In this document: piece after piece, positions 1-8,855 of the stretch | How the letters are laid out: each line of letters opens with the position of its first letter | How positions within the stretch are numbered: position 1 is the first letter of the stretch | From: Methanobacteriota archaeon | GTDB taxonomy: Archaea > Thermoplasmatota > E2 > DHVEG-1 | Assembly (NCBI GenBank): GCA_903930505.1 | Contig: CAIYYQ010000202.1 | Coordinates: 1-23,583, forward strand | Reading direction: 5' to 3' | Length of the DNA: 23,583 bases | Translations under genes and position numbers: made by a program | Notes under the pieces: generated by a model | The model's database searches: none | Told to the model about the DNA's origin: nothing | The model's input: only the letters and a program-made list of their open reading frames with translations

Positions 1-725
1 AAACTCGTGAGATTAATCTTCCGCATCCGAACTGGATCCCCGGGGTTACGCGATCCGGGTTTGGTGAGGTGGTTGCTGATAGAATTGTCGGTGAGATTGA
101 CATGTATGATTTGATGAAGGCTGCGCTTCGTCAGCGGCCTGAGTATATCCTTGTTGGTGAGATTCGTGGGAAGGAGGCGTATGTGTTGTTTCAGGCGATG
201 GCAACCGGACATACTACGTATTCTACGTTTCATGCGGATTCTGCGAAGGCGCTTATCCATCGGTTAGAAGGAAAACCTATTGATATCCCGCGGGTGATGT
301 TACAGTCACTTGATATTATCACCATTCAAGTGAGTGCTCGGGTGAAAGACAAGCGCGTGAGAAGATGTAAGCAGATTGTTGAGATTATTGATATTGATCC
401 GACGACAAAAGAGATTCTGACAAATGAGGTGTTTCGGTGGGATCCGATTGAGGATAGGTTTGTTTATTCTGGGAAAAGTTATGTGTTGGAACGTATACGT
501 ACTCGTTGGGGTATGGGTAAAGACCGTCTAATTGAGGAGATAAAACATCGGGTGGAGATTCTTGAATGGATGCGTAAGCATGATATTCGATCGTTCAAGG
601 AAGTTGCTCATATTGTCTCACGGTATACAGAGAAACCAGTTGAGTTTATGGCTACGTTAAAGAATCCGCTAATTGAGGGTAAACCTAAAAAAGATGAAGT
701 TGATACTTCAATGGAAAAAAACTGA
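1..725 (+). CDS. Archaeal GspE/TadA-type pilus or secretion assembly ATPase, C-terminal part (5' truncated)
   Basis: Cytoplasmic hexameric ATPase that drives assembly of type IV pilus-like filaments. The gene enters from outside the window; the frame is open from base 3 and reads TREINLPHPNWIP, the conserved segment just after Walker A in this family. A Walker B region follows (ILVGEIRGKE) and then the histidine box (GHTTYSTFHADS), so the catalytic core is intact from there to the stop. The GTG at 69 is internal and is not the start. The last 90 or so residues are the usual charged C-terminal segment. Two TadC-like genes and pilin-like genes follow on the same strand, so this is the motor of that machine. 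The ATPase assignment is firm. Whether the machine builds a pilus, a pseudopilus or a secretion apparatus cannot be told from this fragment. Archaellum FlaI is less likely because no archaellum genes are nearby. Confidence 0.93.
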   Translation, partial: TREINLPHPNWIPGVTRSGFGEVVADRIVGEIDMYDLMKAALRQRPEYILVGEIRGKEAYVLFQAMATGHTTYSTFHADSAKALIHRLEGKPIDIPRVMLQSLDIITIQVSARVKDKRVRRCKQIVEIIDIDPTTKEILTNEVFRWDPIEDRFVYSGKSYVLERIRTRWGMGKDRLIEEIKHRVEILEWMRKHDIRSFKEVAHIVSRYTEKPVEFMATLKNPLIEGKPKKDEVDTSMEKN

Positions 726-726
726 T

Positions 727-810
727 ATGATTGGTGAAGGAAAAACGGAAGGGATGCAAACCAAGATGGAAAAAAAGAAGAAATTTATCTTTGGTTTTAA
801 AAAAACCTAA
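727..810 (+). CDS. Possible 27-residue basic microprotein
   Basis: A short ORF starts two bases after the ATPase stop and sits in the gap before the first TadC-like gene. It encodes about 27 residues, very rich in lysine, ending FIFGFKKT. No domain is recognisable. There is no separate strong ribosome binding site, so it would depend on translational coupling to the ATPase gene. It could be a real small peptide, a decayed extension of a neighbouring gene, or chance. The repeated lysine codons could simply reflect A-rich spacer DNA. Confidence 0.25.
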   Translation: MIGEGKTEGMQTKMEKKKKFIFGFKKT

Positions 811-844
811 AAAAGATTAGATAATAAAGGAGATAATTGAGGAG

Positions 845-1747
845 ATGCCATTAAATAATTATCAGCAATTTTGTTATAAGCGGCTAGGGCAATTCGCTGA
901 ACGAAAAGTAAATGAGAAACTCAATGCTGCTCTTGCATCTTCGCATATGGATGTCCGCGGTGCTGCGTACGTAGCGTTTTTGTTGATGACGTCTCTTCTT
1001 GTATTCGTTGTTTCTTTTATTGCGTTTGTGAGTTTTCTTATTGTTCTTGTCTATGTGATGCATATTGCTATTGATTTGATGCTGATTGTGATTTTTCTGA
1101 TTCTTCCTGCGATTTTATTTGGTGTAACGTATGCAATTGGTCTTTTTTTACCTTCGAGTAAAGCAAAAGCACGAAAGAAAAACATTGATGTGAATTTGGC
1201 GTATGCCGTGAATTTCATTGCTGCAATGTCCTCTGCAGGAATCACACCGACCGAGGTTTTTAAAAGTCTATCAAAGCAGGAGATATACGGTGAGGTTAAG
1301 GAAGAGGCTGCATGGATTTATCGTGATGTTGCGATGCTTGGTTCTGATATTATTACTTCGATTCGGAATAACATTGAGAGGACGCCGTCTCAACGGTTTA
1401 AGGAGTTTTTACAAGGGACTGTGGTTACTGTTACTTCTGGTGGGTCGTTGAAAACGTATTTTGTTGCCAAGGGTGATCAGTATATGCGTGAGAACCGCCA
1501 GGCGCAGAAACAACGCATTGAAAGTCTTGGGATTATGGCGGAAAGCTATGTGACTGCTGCGGTGGCTGGTGTGTTGATGCTTCTTATTGTTATCCCGCTT
1601 ATGATGATTATCAGTGTGGTCAGTGGATCGCTTTCTCCCAGTGGATTTATGGGCCAGATGACGCTTATGTATGTTATTGTTTTTGTGTTGATACCGATTA
1701 TTCACTTTGGATTTGCCTTTGTTATTAAATCTATGGCTAATGGATGA
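845..1747 (+). CDS. TadC/GspF-like membrane platform protein, first copy
   Basis: Polytopic membrane protein predicted to form the inner-membrane platform that couples the assembly ATPase to pilin polymerisation. It has 300 residues. Two hydrophobic segments lie at about residues 40-100. A cytoplasmic T2SSF-type helical domain follows at about 115-230 (the AYAVNFIAAMSSAGITP region is typical), and two more membrane segments lie at about 235-298. GGAG occurs at 829-832 and again directly before the ATG, which supports this start. It is immediately followed by a second paralogue eight bases downstream, as in many archaeal Tad-like loci that encode two TadC proteins. Family assignment is confident; the name of the specific system is not. 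Confidence 0.88.
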   Translation: MPLNNYQQFCYKRLGQFAERKVNEKLNAALASSHMDVRGAAYVAFLLMTSLLVFVVSFIAFVSFLIVLVYVMHIAIDLMLIVIFLILPAILFGVTYAIGLFLPSSKAKARKKNIDVNLAYAVNFIAAMSSAGITPTEVFKSLSKQEIYGEVKEEAAWIYRDVAMLGSDIITSIRNNIERTPSQRFKEFLQGTVVTVTSGGSLKTYFVAKGDQYMRENRQAQKQRIESLGIMAESYVTAAVAGVLMLLIVIPLMMIISVVSGSLSPSGFMGQMTLMYVIVFVLIPIIHFGFAFVIKSMANG

Positions 1748-1755
1748 TGATGTAA

Positions 1756-2646
1756 ATGGTATCAGAAATTCCTCAACCTGGTTTTATTAAAAAACTGATG
1801 ATTGCCGGGCAACTGAACCAGTTGATTGTTTCGATAAGTACTGTGGTATCTATAGTGATATTTATCGTGCTGATGATGTTGACGCTTATTGGCGTTCTCC
1901 ATACCTTTTTCACGTGGATAGATTTCCTTATCTTTGCGACGTTATCTGGAACAGGGATTTTTGGTTTTTATCTGTTAATTCATGCGAAGAGAATCCAGAA
2001 GATTGATGCGATTTTCCCTGATTTTGTCCGGGATCTTGCTGAGTCTCGTCGGGCTGGGATGACATTTACAAAAGCAATTGTGTTTGCTGCAAAAGGTAAC
2101 TATGGTATACTCACAGGGGAGATTCAGAAGATCGCTCAGCAGGTTTCTTGGGGAAGTAGCGTAGAAGATGCGTTGAGTGCTTTTGGCCAGCGGGTGCATA
2201 CTCGAACCATTCAGAGGACGGTTTCTTTGATTATTGAAGCAAGTAAAAGCGGTGGAAATATCGCGGATGTTCTTGATGCCGCGTCACGCGATGCTCGGGA
2301 GATTAAAATACTTGATGCGGAGCGGCGAGCTAATATGGCGTCGTATGTTGTTGTTATCTACGTGGGTATGCTTGTTTTCCTTGTGATTATTGCAGTGTTA
2401 TGCGGGCAGTTTCTTCCTGCGATGATTGTGCAGGATACTGGTGGTGGGGCTGGGAAGATGGGCGCTGGTCCTGAGCAGGTCGCTGCTATTACTACCGTCT
2501 TTTTTTATGCGGGTATTATGAATAGTCTTGGGTCTGGGGTTGTTGCTGGTGTTTTTGAGGATGGGACGTTTTCTTCTGGTGTGAAACATATGTTTATCAT
2601 GGTTTTGATCACCTGGTTTATGTTTAAATTTCTTATTGGTGTATAA
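1756..2646 (+). CDS. TadC/GspF-like membrane platform protein, second copy
   Basis: Second inner-membrane platform subunit, 296 residues, with the same layout as its upstream neighbour: paired N-terminal membrane segments (about 20-80), a soluble T2SSF domain (about 90-200, with PDFVRDLAESRRAGMT and the later helix-rich repeat), and C-terminal membrane segments (about 210-295). The soluble domain has the small-residue pattern seen in TadC (SGGNIADVLDAAS). The start is ATG 1756, eight bases after the previous stop, so translation is probably coupled. The two proteins likely form a heteromeric platform. The gap to the next gene is only 14 bases, so the pilin-like genes are probably in the same transcript. 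Confidence 0.88.
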   Translation: MVSEIPQPGFIKKLMIAGQLNQLIVSISTVVSIVIFIVLMMLTLIGVLHTFFTWIDFLIFATLSGTGIFGFYLLIHAKRIQKIDAIFPDFVRDLAESRRAGMTFTKAIVFAAKGNYGILTGEIQKIAQQVSWGSSVEDALSAFGQRVHTRTIQRTVSLIIEASKSGGNIADVLDAASRDAREIKILDAERRANMASYVVVIYVGMLVFLVIIAVLCGQFLPAMIVQDTGGGAGKMGAGPEQVAAITTVFFYAGIMNSLGSGVVAGVFEDGTFSSGVKHMFIMVLITWFMFKFLIGV

Positions 2647-2660
2647 ATGTTTTTGGGAGT

Positions 2661-5600
2661 ATGATGAAGAGATATAATCATGCGGTCAGTGAAGTACTTT
2701 CTATGTCGCTTTCTGTTCTTATTGTGATGGGAACGGTTGGTTCTGTTCTTTATTGGGGGACTCCATATATTGAGGATATTAAAGCGAACGCGGTGAATCA
2801 AGATGTATCGAATAAACTCGGTGTTGTTGTTGATAACATTTACGATATCAGTCATGAAACCCCTGGGTCACGGCGGACGTCTTCTCTGGATGTTTCTGGG
2901 GGATCCTTTGAGATGAATGATAGCGGAGATCGGTTGATTCTCTCGTATACATTGGATAATCAGTATTCCTTTGACGCTACAGGTTTTAATGATAATGATA
3001 ATTCTTTTAGTATAAGTGCTCAAAAGATGGTAGGTGGCTCTCCAACTTCAATATCAAGTAGTGCAAACGTGTACTGGTACAATGATGATCCTGTCACGAT
3101 TTTTAATGCCTTAAAAGAGTTTTCTGTTGTTGGTCCTCAGGGTCAAATGTATCCCGTGTTCCTGTTTAACGTTTCTTCTTTGTACTCAAAAATAACACTT
3201 GATCATCTTACTGCTGTGACCCTCCGATTGACACCGGTCAACGGTGTTACCGTTGTTGCCAATCAAACAGTACCAGTTACCGTATCCCACTTCCGAGGCG
3301 ATACATGTATGGAGACATTTTCTACTCCCCTTTCACGATTTTTTTCTGCTCCTTTGAACCCTGATGATGCTTTGCTGATTTCTTATCCGGGATACGTTGA
3401 ATCAACAAATCTTCTCAGTCTTTTTGAAAACGACTATGCGTCGCATAACCTATTTTTTTCTCTGGTTCTAGGAAGCAAGAATCAGATCAGTATCGACAAC
3501 ATCTTTTTCTCATCTGTATTTCATAAACGTGATATGTCATACTATCGGCCTCAATTGATTGTGAGTTATGTGTCCACCGCCTTGGAGCAGGGAACACCTG
3601 CTGATCTCAATGGTGAAATGAGTACGCAAACACCGGTTTTACGCGAAGATCCTCCGTCAGGTGTACAACAGGATTCCTTAAAAGAAACTGATTCGGTTCA
3701 TGTATATCGCTCTACATGCTCCTCGTCTGTTTCCTCTGAAAACGATGTTTTCGGTATTGTTCCTTGTCATCAGATGGTTTATGATGAGTCTTATGATTTC
3801 CAGGTGAAGCACACCGCTTACACAGCACTGTTCCAGGCACTATCTTCTTGTTCTCAGCAGCACCCTATTGTTGTAACCCGCGGAGAGTACGCAGTGCGAT
3901 ACACCCCTGGGAACTATTTATGCTATGTCGCCGATGATTCTTTTCCGGGTGAGTTGCCTGCTGTTCAAAAACACGTGTCAGTTGCTCAGGTTGATAATGA
4001 TTCGATTACCTACTGTGATCAATATGGTCAAGGGATTGACCTCCGGTACACTGCTGCTGAGGATACGGTGAAAGAGGAACTTGTTATCGATAGTTTTTCC
4101 CTGCTTCCCTCTCCTCCTTTGGGGTATAGGGATTTTGCCTTGTTTCATCATCTTCAAGCGTTTTCTTTGAGAACTGGTGAGACTATGGGTGTTCGATATG
4201 GGGAGAACCAGTTTCTTACTTCTTCGTCGGGTGCCTCAAAAATCTTGGAGATCACTGGGTCTGAACCTGTTTCTTTTATCAACAAAGAAAACCAGGTGGT
4301 GTTTTCGTTGCCTCGTCTGTATGCATGGGATAGTGCGACTCCAGCAAGTAAGATACTGTTAGAACGCACCGTTCGAGTTGATGAGTATGGTAATATCACT
4401 GTTTTGATTCGCACACCGTGGACGTGGCTTGCTGATAATACACGGGTGTACCCTGTTTTTATTGATGATACTGTTAATATTTATAATGCAATGGATGTGG
4501 AGAAAGGTGTTCTAGCAGGATGGATGTGGATGAAAACAGAGAATCCGCCTGATGCATCTGATGCATCACCAGGTATAATTCAGAAATATAATAAGCTATA
4601 TACTAAAGATGAATATAGAAATATAGAAAGCAGTGAAGATAAGATCTATAATACCTGGATGAGTGATGCTCAGGATTACTCTCATATTTTATTAATGTAT
4701 AAGTTCCCTCTTAGCGAAAGCGTAGAAAATATTAGACAGATACAGATACGGTGGGTGGGTTACTGTGATCAGAATTGGAGCCAAGATAAACGTGAAGAAA
4801 AGCCTGATCTTTTCTTATATATATGGAAAAAAGATACATGGGAGTTGGTGGAGTCAAGTCAAAATACTAAACAAAATGTAGAATTATCTGGCGATTATGA
4901 AAAAGATTTTGATTTGTACCTTGCTCAAAAAAACAACATAATTCTTTTACTTGTTGGTGGAATTGCAGACAAAACAATTCCTGGAAGTACTTATGAGGAT
5001 TATGTAGAGGTACAAGTTACTTCTAATTCTCCGCCCAGGATAGAAGAATCTCAGACTTCCCCTATTCCCAGAAATGGTGCAACGAATCAGTTGTTGAGTC
5101 CTACTCTTAAAGTCACTGTTCGTGATAGCGATCCTGGTGATCTTATGACGGCAACATTTTTTCTACAGATGGCTGGGGTATGGAAACCAGTCGGGGATAC
5201 TTTTACCGACCTGAAGGACAATACACAAGTCTCAGTTGATTTAAACACCCTTGATCCCCCAATAATCCTTGCTGAAAGTACTACATATCACTGGAAGGTA
5301 GAACTCAGAGATTCAGATCCTCAGAATGATGTTGTTATATCTACCTATAGTTTTACGTGCCATGATCCTGCCTATTTCGAAATATCTTCACCCACGGCAG
5401 GAGAAGCAATTGAAGGATCCAAAGTAACATGTAGTTGGAATGAAGGAGTTACCAGTCCTAATCTTAAATATCATTATATGCTTGAAGGTTACATTAATCA
5501 GTGGTCACCTTGGACAATACAAGAATCAGTCGTCTACTATAACCTTCCTTATGGGGATTACACGTTTATTTTACAGGGACAATCTCTTGATTCTCTCGAT

Positions 5601-6206
5601 CCAGACAATCCTGATCGCTGTGAAGAGCGTAGAGCTTTTACAGTCATAGGTTCTCTTCAGGATAGAGATGAACCATTATATAATTCCCCCTTTACATGTA
5701 AAAATCCGTTGCAGGGCACGGTCCGTATCGACCTCTATGATGGAGATGTGTTATTTGGTCGGATTTACTTGTTTGATCTCGGTCTCGTGAAACACACGTA
5801 TACTTCTATGACCCGTACCGATGTCTCCATCCTTGAAAACGATGCGTTGGTCGTTAACTCCTCAGGATCGGAGAGCATGATACAACCAAATGGGGTAGAA
5901 ATTAATGGTGATACCATCACCTTAAAAATCAATCAAATGCGGTCATCAACAGATTTCTATCAGAGTGGGAGTGGAAACCTTCATTTCACTTGTGTTCTCG
6001 TGGAAAACTTGATTCGTGAGATGCTTACAAATATTTACGAGTTAAAAATCCAGGTGTATGGTTCGTATGCGACTCCGTGGCTTGATTATCTTGAGACGAA
6101 AGGATTCGACCCAACCGATAATCCATCGGTATTGACATATCCTGTTGAAACTTCTGGAATGAAGGTAGTGCTTTTTCATTCATTGTGTAAAGCAGGGTTC
6201 TGGTGA
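2661..6206 (+). CDS. Giant pilin-like surface protein with split pilin domain and DNRLRE/Fn3-like insert
   Basis: About 1181 residues, predicted to be membrane-anchored or polymerised by the adjacent Tad-like machine with its bulk outside the cell. The N-terminus (KRYNHAVSEVLSM, then a hydrophobic helix to about residue 32) resembles archaeal class III signal peptides of DUF7289-type proteins. The C-terminus (about 1015-1181, GRIYLFDLG, then ILENDALVVNSSGS) matches the C-terminus of the next protein, so the pilin fold appears split. Between these are a DNRLRE-like domain (about 150-305, ending RPQLIVSYVS), a beta-rich region with GIDLRYT and YPVFIDDTV (about 405-605) of the kind found in large surface proteins, a beta domain (about 645-790) and Fn3-like domains (about 792-1010). 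GGGAG at 2655-2659 fits either ATG 2661 or ATG 2664. Function is inferred as adhesion or surface display; ligand unknown. Confidence 0.8.
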   Translation: MMKRYNHAVSEVLSMSLSVLIVMGTVGSVLYWGTPYIEDIKANAVNQDVSNKLGVVVDNIYDISHETPGSRRTSSLDVSGGSFEMNDSGDRLILSYTLDNQYSFDATGFNDNDNSFSISAQKMVGGSPTSISSSANVYWYNDDPVTIFNALKEFSVVGPQGQMYPVFLFNVSSLYSKITLDHLTAVTLRLTPVNGVTVVANQTVPVTVSHFRGDTCMETFSTPLSRFFSAPLNPDDALLISYPGYVESTNLLSLFENDYASHNLFFSLVLGSKNQISIDNIFFSSVFHKRDMSYYRPQLIVSYVSTALEQGTPADLNGEMSTQTPVLREDPPSGVQQDSLKETDSVHVYRSTCSSSVSSENDVFGIVPCHQMVYDESYDFQVKHTAYTALFQALSSCSQQHPIVVTRGEYAVRYTPGNYLCYVADDSFPGELPAVQKHVSVAQVDNDSITYCDQYGQGIDLRYTAAEDTVKEELVIDSFSLLPSPPLGYRDFALFHHLQAFSLRTGETMGVRYGENQFLTSSSGASKILEITGSEPVSFINKENQVVFSLPRLYAWDSATPASKILLERTVRVDEYGNITVLIRTPWTWLADNTRVYPVFIDDTVNIYNAMDVEKGVLAGWMWMKTENPPDASDASPGIIQKYNKLYTKDEYRNIESSEDKIYNTWMSDAQDYSHILLMYKFPLSESVENIRQIQIRWVGYCDQNWSQDKREEKPDLFLYIWKKDTWELVESSQNTKQNVELSGDYEKDFDLYLAQKNNIILLLVGGIADKTIPGSTYEDYVEVQVTSNSPPRIEESQTSPIPRNGATNQLLSPTLKVTVRDSDPGDLMTATFFLQMAGVWKPVGDTFTDLKDNTQVSVDLNTLDPPIILAESTTYHWKVELRDSDPQNDVVISTYSFTCHDPAYFEISSPTAGEAIEGSKVTCSWNEGVTSPNLKYHYMLEGYINQWSPWTIQESVVYYNLPYGDYTFILQGQSLDSLDPDNPDRCEERRAFTVIGSLQDRDEPLYNSPFTCKNPLQGTVRIDLYDGDVLFGRIYLFDLGLVKHTYTSMTRTDVSILENDALVVNSSGSESMIQPNGVEINGDTITLKINQMRSSTDFYQSGSGNLHFTCVLVENLIREMLTNIYELKIQVYGSYATPWLDYLETKGFDPTDNPSVLTYPVETSGMKVVLFHSLCKAGFW

Positions 6207-6319
6207 AGATAGATGATTCAAAAACAACGTCATCAAAACCGTTTTTGTGTGCTACGGAGCAGTTGTTCTTGTCTTCGTTCCTTTGTTTTCGTGTTATCTC
6301 CTTGGATTGTAACATCAAC

Positions 6320-6327
6320 TTTATATG
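6320..6327 (+). promoter_or_regulatory. Possible internal TATA box before the PKD-containing pilin-like gene
   Basis: A tttatatg motif lies about 25 bases upstream of an expected start near 6350, inside the 158-base gap between the 1181-residue gene and the ATG at 6365. It would give a short leader that still includes the strong Shine-Dalgarno sequence. The gap itself is otherwise unexplained. This is only a motif match. Confidence 0.35.
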
Positions 6328-6352
6328 GAAAAAAAAACATCTGCGTTGTAAC

Positions 6353-6358
6353 GGAGGG
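6353..6358 (+). promoter_or_regulatory. Ribosome binding site that fixes the start at 6365
   Basis: A ggaggg sequence lies six bases before ATG 6365. The longer reading from GTG 6203 would add 54 residues rich in Cys, Phe and Ser ahead of the pilin signal, with no comparable site, and would bury the class III signal peptide. Confidence 0.75.
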
Positions 6359-6364
6359 GATTTC

Positions 6365-8842
6365 ATGAAAAGGCACTGGCGATCAGGGGATGCAGTTTCA
6401 GAGATCCTAAGCATGATGTATATCCTCATCATTTCTATAACGATCATCGGCACCTTACTTGTATGGGCACCGCAACAACTGAATGAAAAAAAAGATGCTA
6501 TTCGAATAGAAAGCATTCACAATCAATTCACTACTTTTAACAATGCTATTGATGAGTTATTGAATCGTGGTGTTGGAAGTACAAAATCTGTTGAACTCAT
6601 AGGCGATACAGGATATCTTGAGAGCAGTTCCCAGGGGACACGTATGGTATTGTATCACAGTATAACAGAAAGTGGAAGTCCCCCTTATTCTACTGCTGAT
6701 TTTGCTTTCAGGGTTTCTGGTTTAGAATACGACAAAAACGACCCCGATGATCATACCTTTACCTACATTCAAGAGAGCCTACCACCTAATTTCATAAATT
6801 ACTTAAAAGCTAATGATAAAAATATACGTATGACTGGGACTGATCTTGAAACCGGTAACCCCCTCTTTTCAAATGATTACCTGTATTCTGAAATTACAGT
6901 GATCAGCGAAGCACAGCCATTATTTATCAATTTTTTTGATAATACTCAAATCGTTAGTTCCTCTGAAGCAACATGGAAATGGGATTTTAATTATACAAAT
7001 CAGGAACAAATGAATAAGAATCCAAGTGTAGATTCTACGAGCCAGAACCCGTCTATGCAGAAGTATACAGCACTGGGAAGATATACGACTTTGTTGACGG
7101 TTACTGATCGATGGGGTCAAGAAGTTCAAGTAATCCACGATGTGATCATCGAACCTAGTAATTATGGTGGTGTGGTCGCTGGTTTTACCTATTTTGTGGA
7201 AGAAGCACCACCGTCAACTTATGGATATATATATTCAAATATTGCGTATACCGGAAGAGATGTGTTTTTTGAAAGTGAATCTTTCATCCCCTCTTCTGTC
7301 TCGCCAACATATGTTTGGGATTTCGGAGATGGTTCCCCCCCATCTCTAGGATCGGTGAATCCATCACATACGTATAGTACACCCGGAAGATATCCGGTAA
7401 CACTGACAGTGACGAATCTTGCTAATTCGCAGAGTAATTTTTCTGTTCACTACATAACGGTCCTAAACTCTCCGCCTATTGCTGAATTTAGCTCTGATGC
7501 CACCTCTGATTCCCCAAAGAAGGTCAATGAGGTTGTAACTTTTTTTGATAATTCATATGATATACCAGATAAAGTTAAAACTGGGTGGCAATGGTCATGG
7601 GATTTCAATTATACGTCTCAGGAAGAGTATTCGGGGACGCCATATGAGGAGTCCGCCCAGAAAAATCAACAAAATCCCACCTATGTATATACAAGTGCTG
7701 GGAATTATACGGTCGCTCTTATTGTCACAGATTCATTAGGTGCTGTCAGTGACATAAAAACCCATGATATTGTTATTGGTGATGGTACTGCTGATCCTGT
7801 TGGTGCTGGATTCACCTACATGGGCGATACTCCTTGGGGTTCAGGAGGATTAAAGTCATCGAAAATAATGACAGGAGGTTATCTTGGACTCACACCTGAA
7901 TATATTTTGCCGAGTGATCCTGTCGAACCTGAAGAAGGATATTATTGGTCTTACGACGAGGATTTGCTCACTTATTACGGCGATCGCATTGGAATGCTTC
8001 GTCTTGCCATCCCTGATGAGCTTTTTCCCAAAGGAGATGATGTACAAACAAAAACCAGTGTCACGTATAAAGTTGGGTGGTATACGGATGAGGAGGGATC
8101 TACTCAATATATTTCAAAGTCCCATGTAATTACGATTTGGCAGCGGGAACCATACGCTGATTTTTCGTATAAAGTTGTTCATCAAAGTATTGTAGATACC
8201 AAAGACACCATGGGACAGCCTGTATCGTTACGAGGTTCTGTTCAAATCGACATCTTAATACCCTATAATACAAAATGGTCCTCGCTAGGTTTAAACTATG
8301 ATTCCAGTACCGATTTGGAGTGGGTGCTAGCAGGGAGAATCTTCCTCTTTGATCTTGGTTATCTTCGCTATGCAACACCCCAAGGTCAGACCTCACAGGC
8401 TGTTGTTTTTGAAAACGGTGCAATTCTTATTGAAGATCAACAAAGTGGATCCATCGTAAAAAACCCAAAGTTTTATGATGAATCTCGTGCAGAAGGTATC
8501 GGAACAGAGCTGGTCCATATCCAGGGAACAACAAAAGATTTCGTAATACACGTTGTACAGTTCAAGGGACCACAACAAGCCACTAGCTTTATGGGAACTC
8601 CGATAGGTCTGAAATGTACATTACTTGCGAGTACAGTAGTAGAACCAAGTGTTAATTATCAAAATAGATTACGTATTCAACTATTCGGGGATACAGCCCA
8701 AATCTGGCGTGATTTCCTTATAAATAATCATGGGTTCTCAGTTGAGAAATATTACCCAGAGAATATTATCTATAGCTATGGCAGTTATTATGGATCGACG
8801 CTCATGCTAGCCAGATCCGTGTTCCAATTAGAATTTAAATAA
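6365..8842 (+). CDS. Pilin-like surface protein with PKD domains inserted in the pilin domain
   Basis: About 825 residues. The frame is open from a GTG at 6203, but I choose ATG 6365. It is preceded six bases upstream by a strong ribosome binding site (ggaggg, 6353-6358), and it places the class III-like N-terminus MKRHWRSGDAVSEILSM at the start, matching the paralogue upstream. A hydrophobic helix follows to about residue 38. Three PKD-like domains are visible at about 190-262, 299-367 and 369-470. The middle one has the classic YVWDFGDGS. The outer two have WDFNYT-QE plus a longer loop, then GxYTxxLxVTD. The C-terminal 205 residues (GRIFLFDLG, VVFENGAILIEDQQSGS) match the C-terminus of the preceding protein. 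PKD domains usually mediate surface interactions; the partner here is unknown. Confidence 0.82.
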   Translation: MKRHWRSGDAVSEILSMMYILIISITIIGTLLVWAPQQLNEKKDAIRIESIHNQFTTFNNAIDELLNRGVGSTKSVELIGDTGYLESSSQGTRMVLYHSITESGSPPYSTADFAFRVSGLEYDKNDPDDHTFTYIQESLPPNFINYLKANDKNIRMTGTDLETGNPLFSNDYLYSEITVISEAQPLFINFFDNTQIVSSSEATWKWDFNYTNQEQMNKNPSVDSTSQNPSMQKYTALGRYTTLLTVTDRWGQEVQVIHDVIIEPSNYGGVVAGFTYFVEEAPPSTYGYIYSNIAYTGRDVFFESESFIPSSVSPTYVWDFGDGSPPSLGSVNPSHTYSTPGRYPVTLTVTNLANSQSNFSVHYITVLNSPPIAEFSSDATSDSPKKVNEVVTFFDNSYDIPDKVKTGWQWSWDFNYTSQEEYSGTPYEESAQKNQQNPTYVYTSAGNYTVALIVTDSLGAVSDIKTHDIVIGDGTADPVGAGFTYMGDTPWGSGGLKSSKIMTGGYLGLTPEYILPSDPVEPEEGYYWSYDEDLLTYYGDRIGMLRLAIPDELFPKGDDVQTKTSVTYKVGWYTDEEGSTQYISKSHVITIWQREPYADFSYKVVHQSIVDTKDTMGQPVSLRGSVQIDILIPYNTKWSSLGLNYDSSTDLEWVLAGRIFLFDLGYLRYATPQGQTSQAVVFENGAILIEDQQSGSIVKNPKFYDESRAEGIGTELVHIQGTTKDFVIHVVQFKGPQQATSFMGTPIGLKCTLLASTVVEPSVNYQNRLRIQLFGDTAQIWRDFLINNHGFSVEKYYPENIIYSYGSYYGSTLMLARSVFQLEFK

Positions 8843-8855
8843 GGAGGAATGGAAT

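Noticed and set aside
69..725. GTG 69 as the start of the ATPase
   Set aside because: The frame is open upstream to the window edge and encodes conserved family sequence (TREINLPHPNW), so the gene begins outside the window.
6203..6364. N-terminal 54-residue extension of the PKD-containing pilin-like protein from GTG 6203
   Set aside because: No ribosome site, atypical Cys/Phe/Ser-rich sequence, and it would bury the class III signal that the paralogue places at its very N-terminus; ATG 6365 has a strong Shine-Dalgarno.
6025..6516. 163-codon open frame on the - strand
   Set aside because: It lies opposite two real genes and the gap between them, has no ribosome site and no recognisable protein pattern.
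2661..8842. Frameshifted single gene split into two giant proteins
   Set aside because: Each has its own ribosome site, its own class III signal and its own complete C-terminal domain, so they are separate paralogues.
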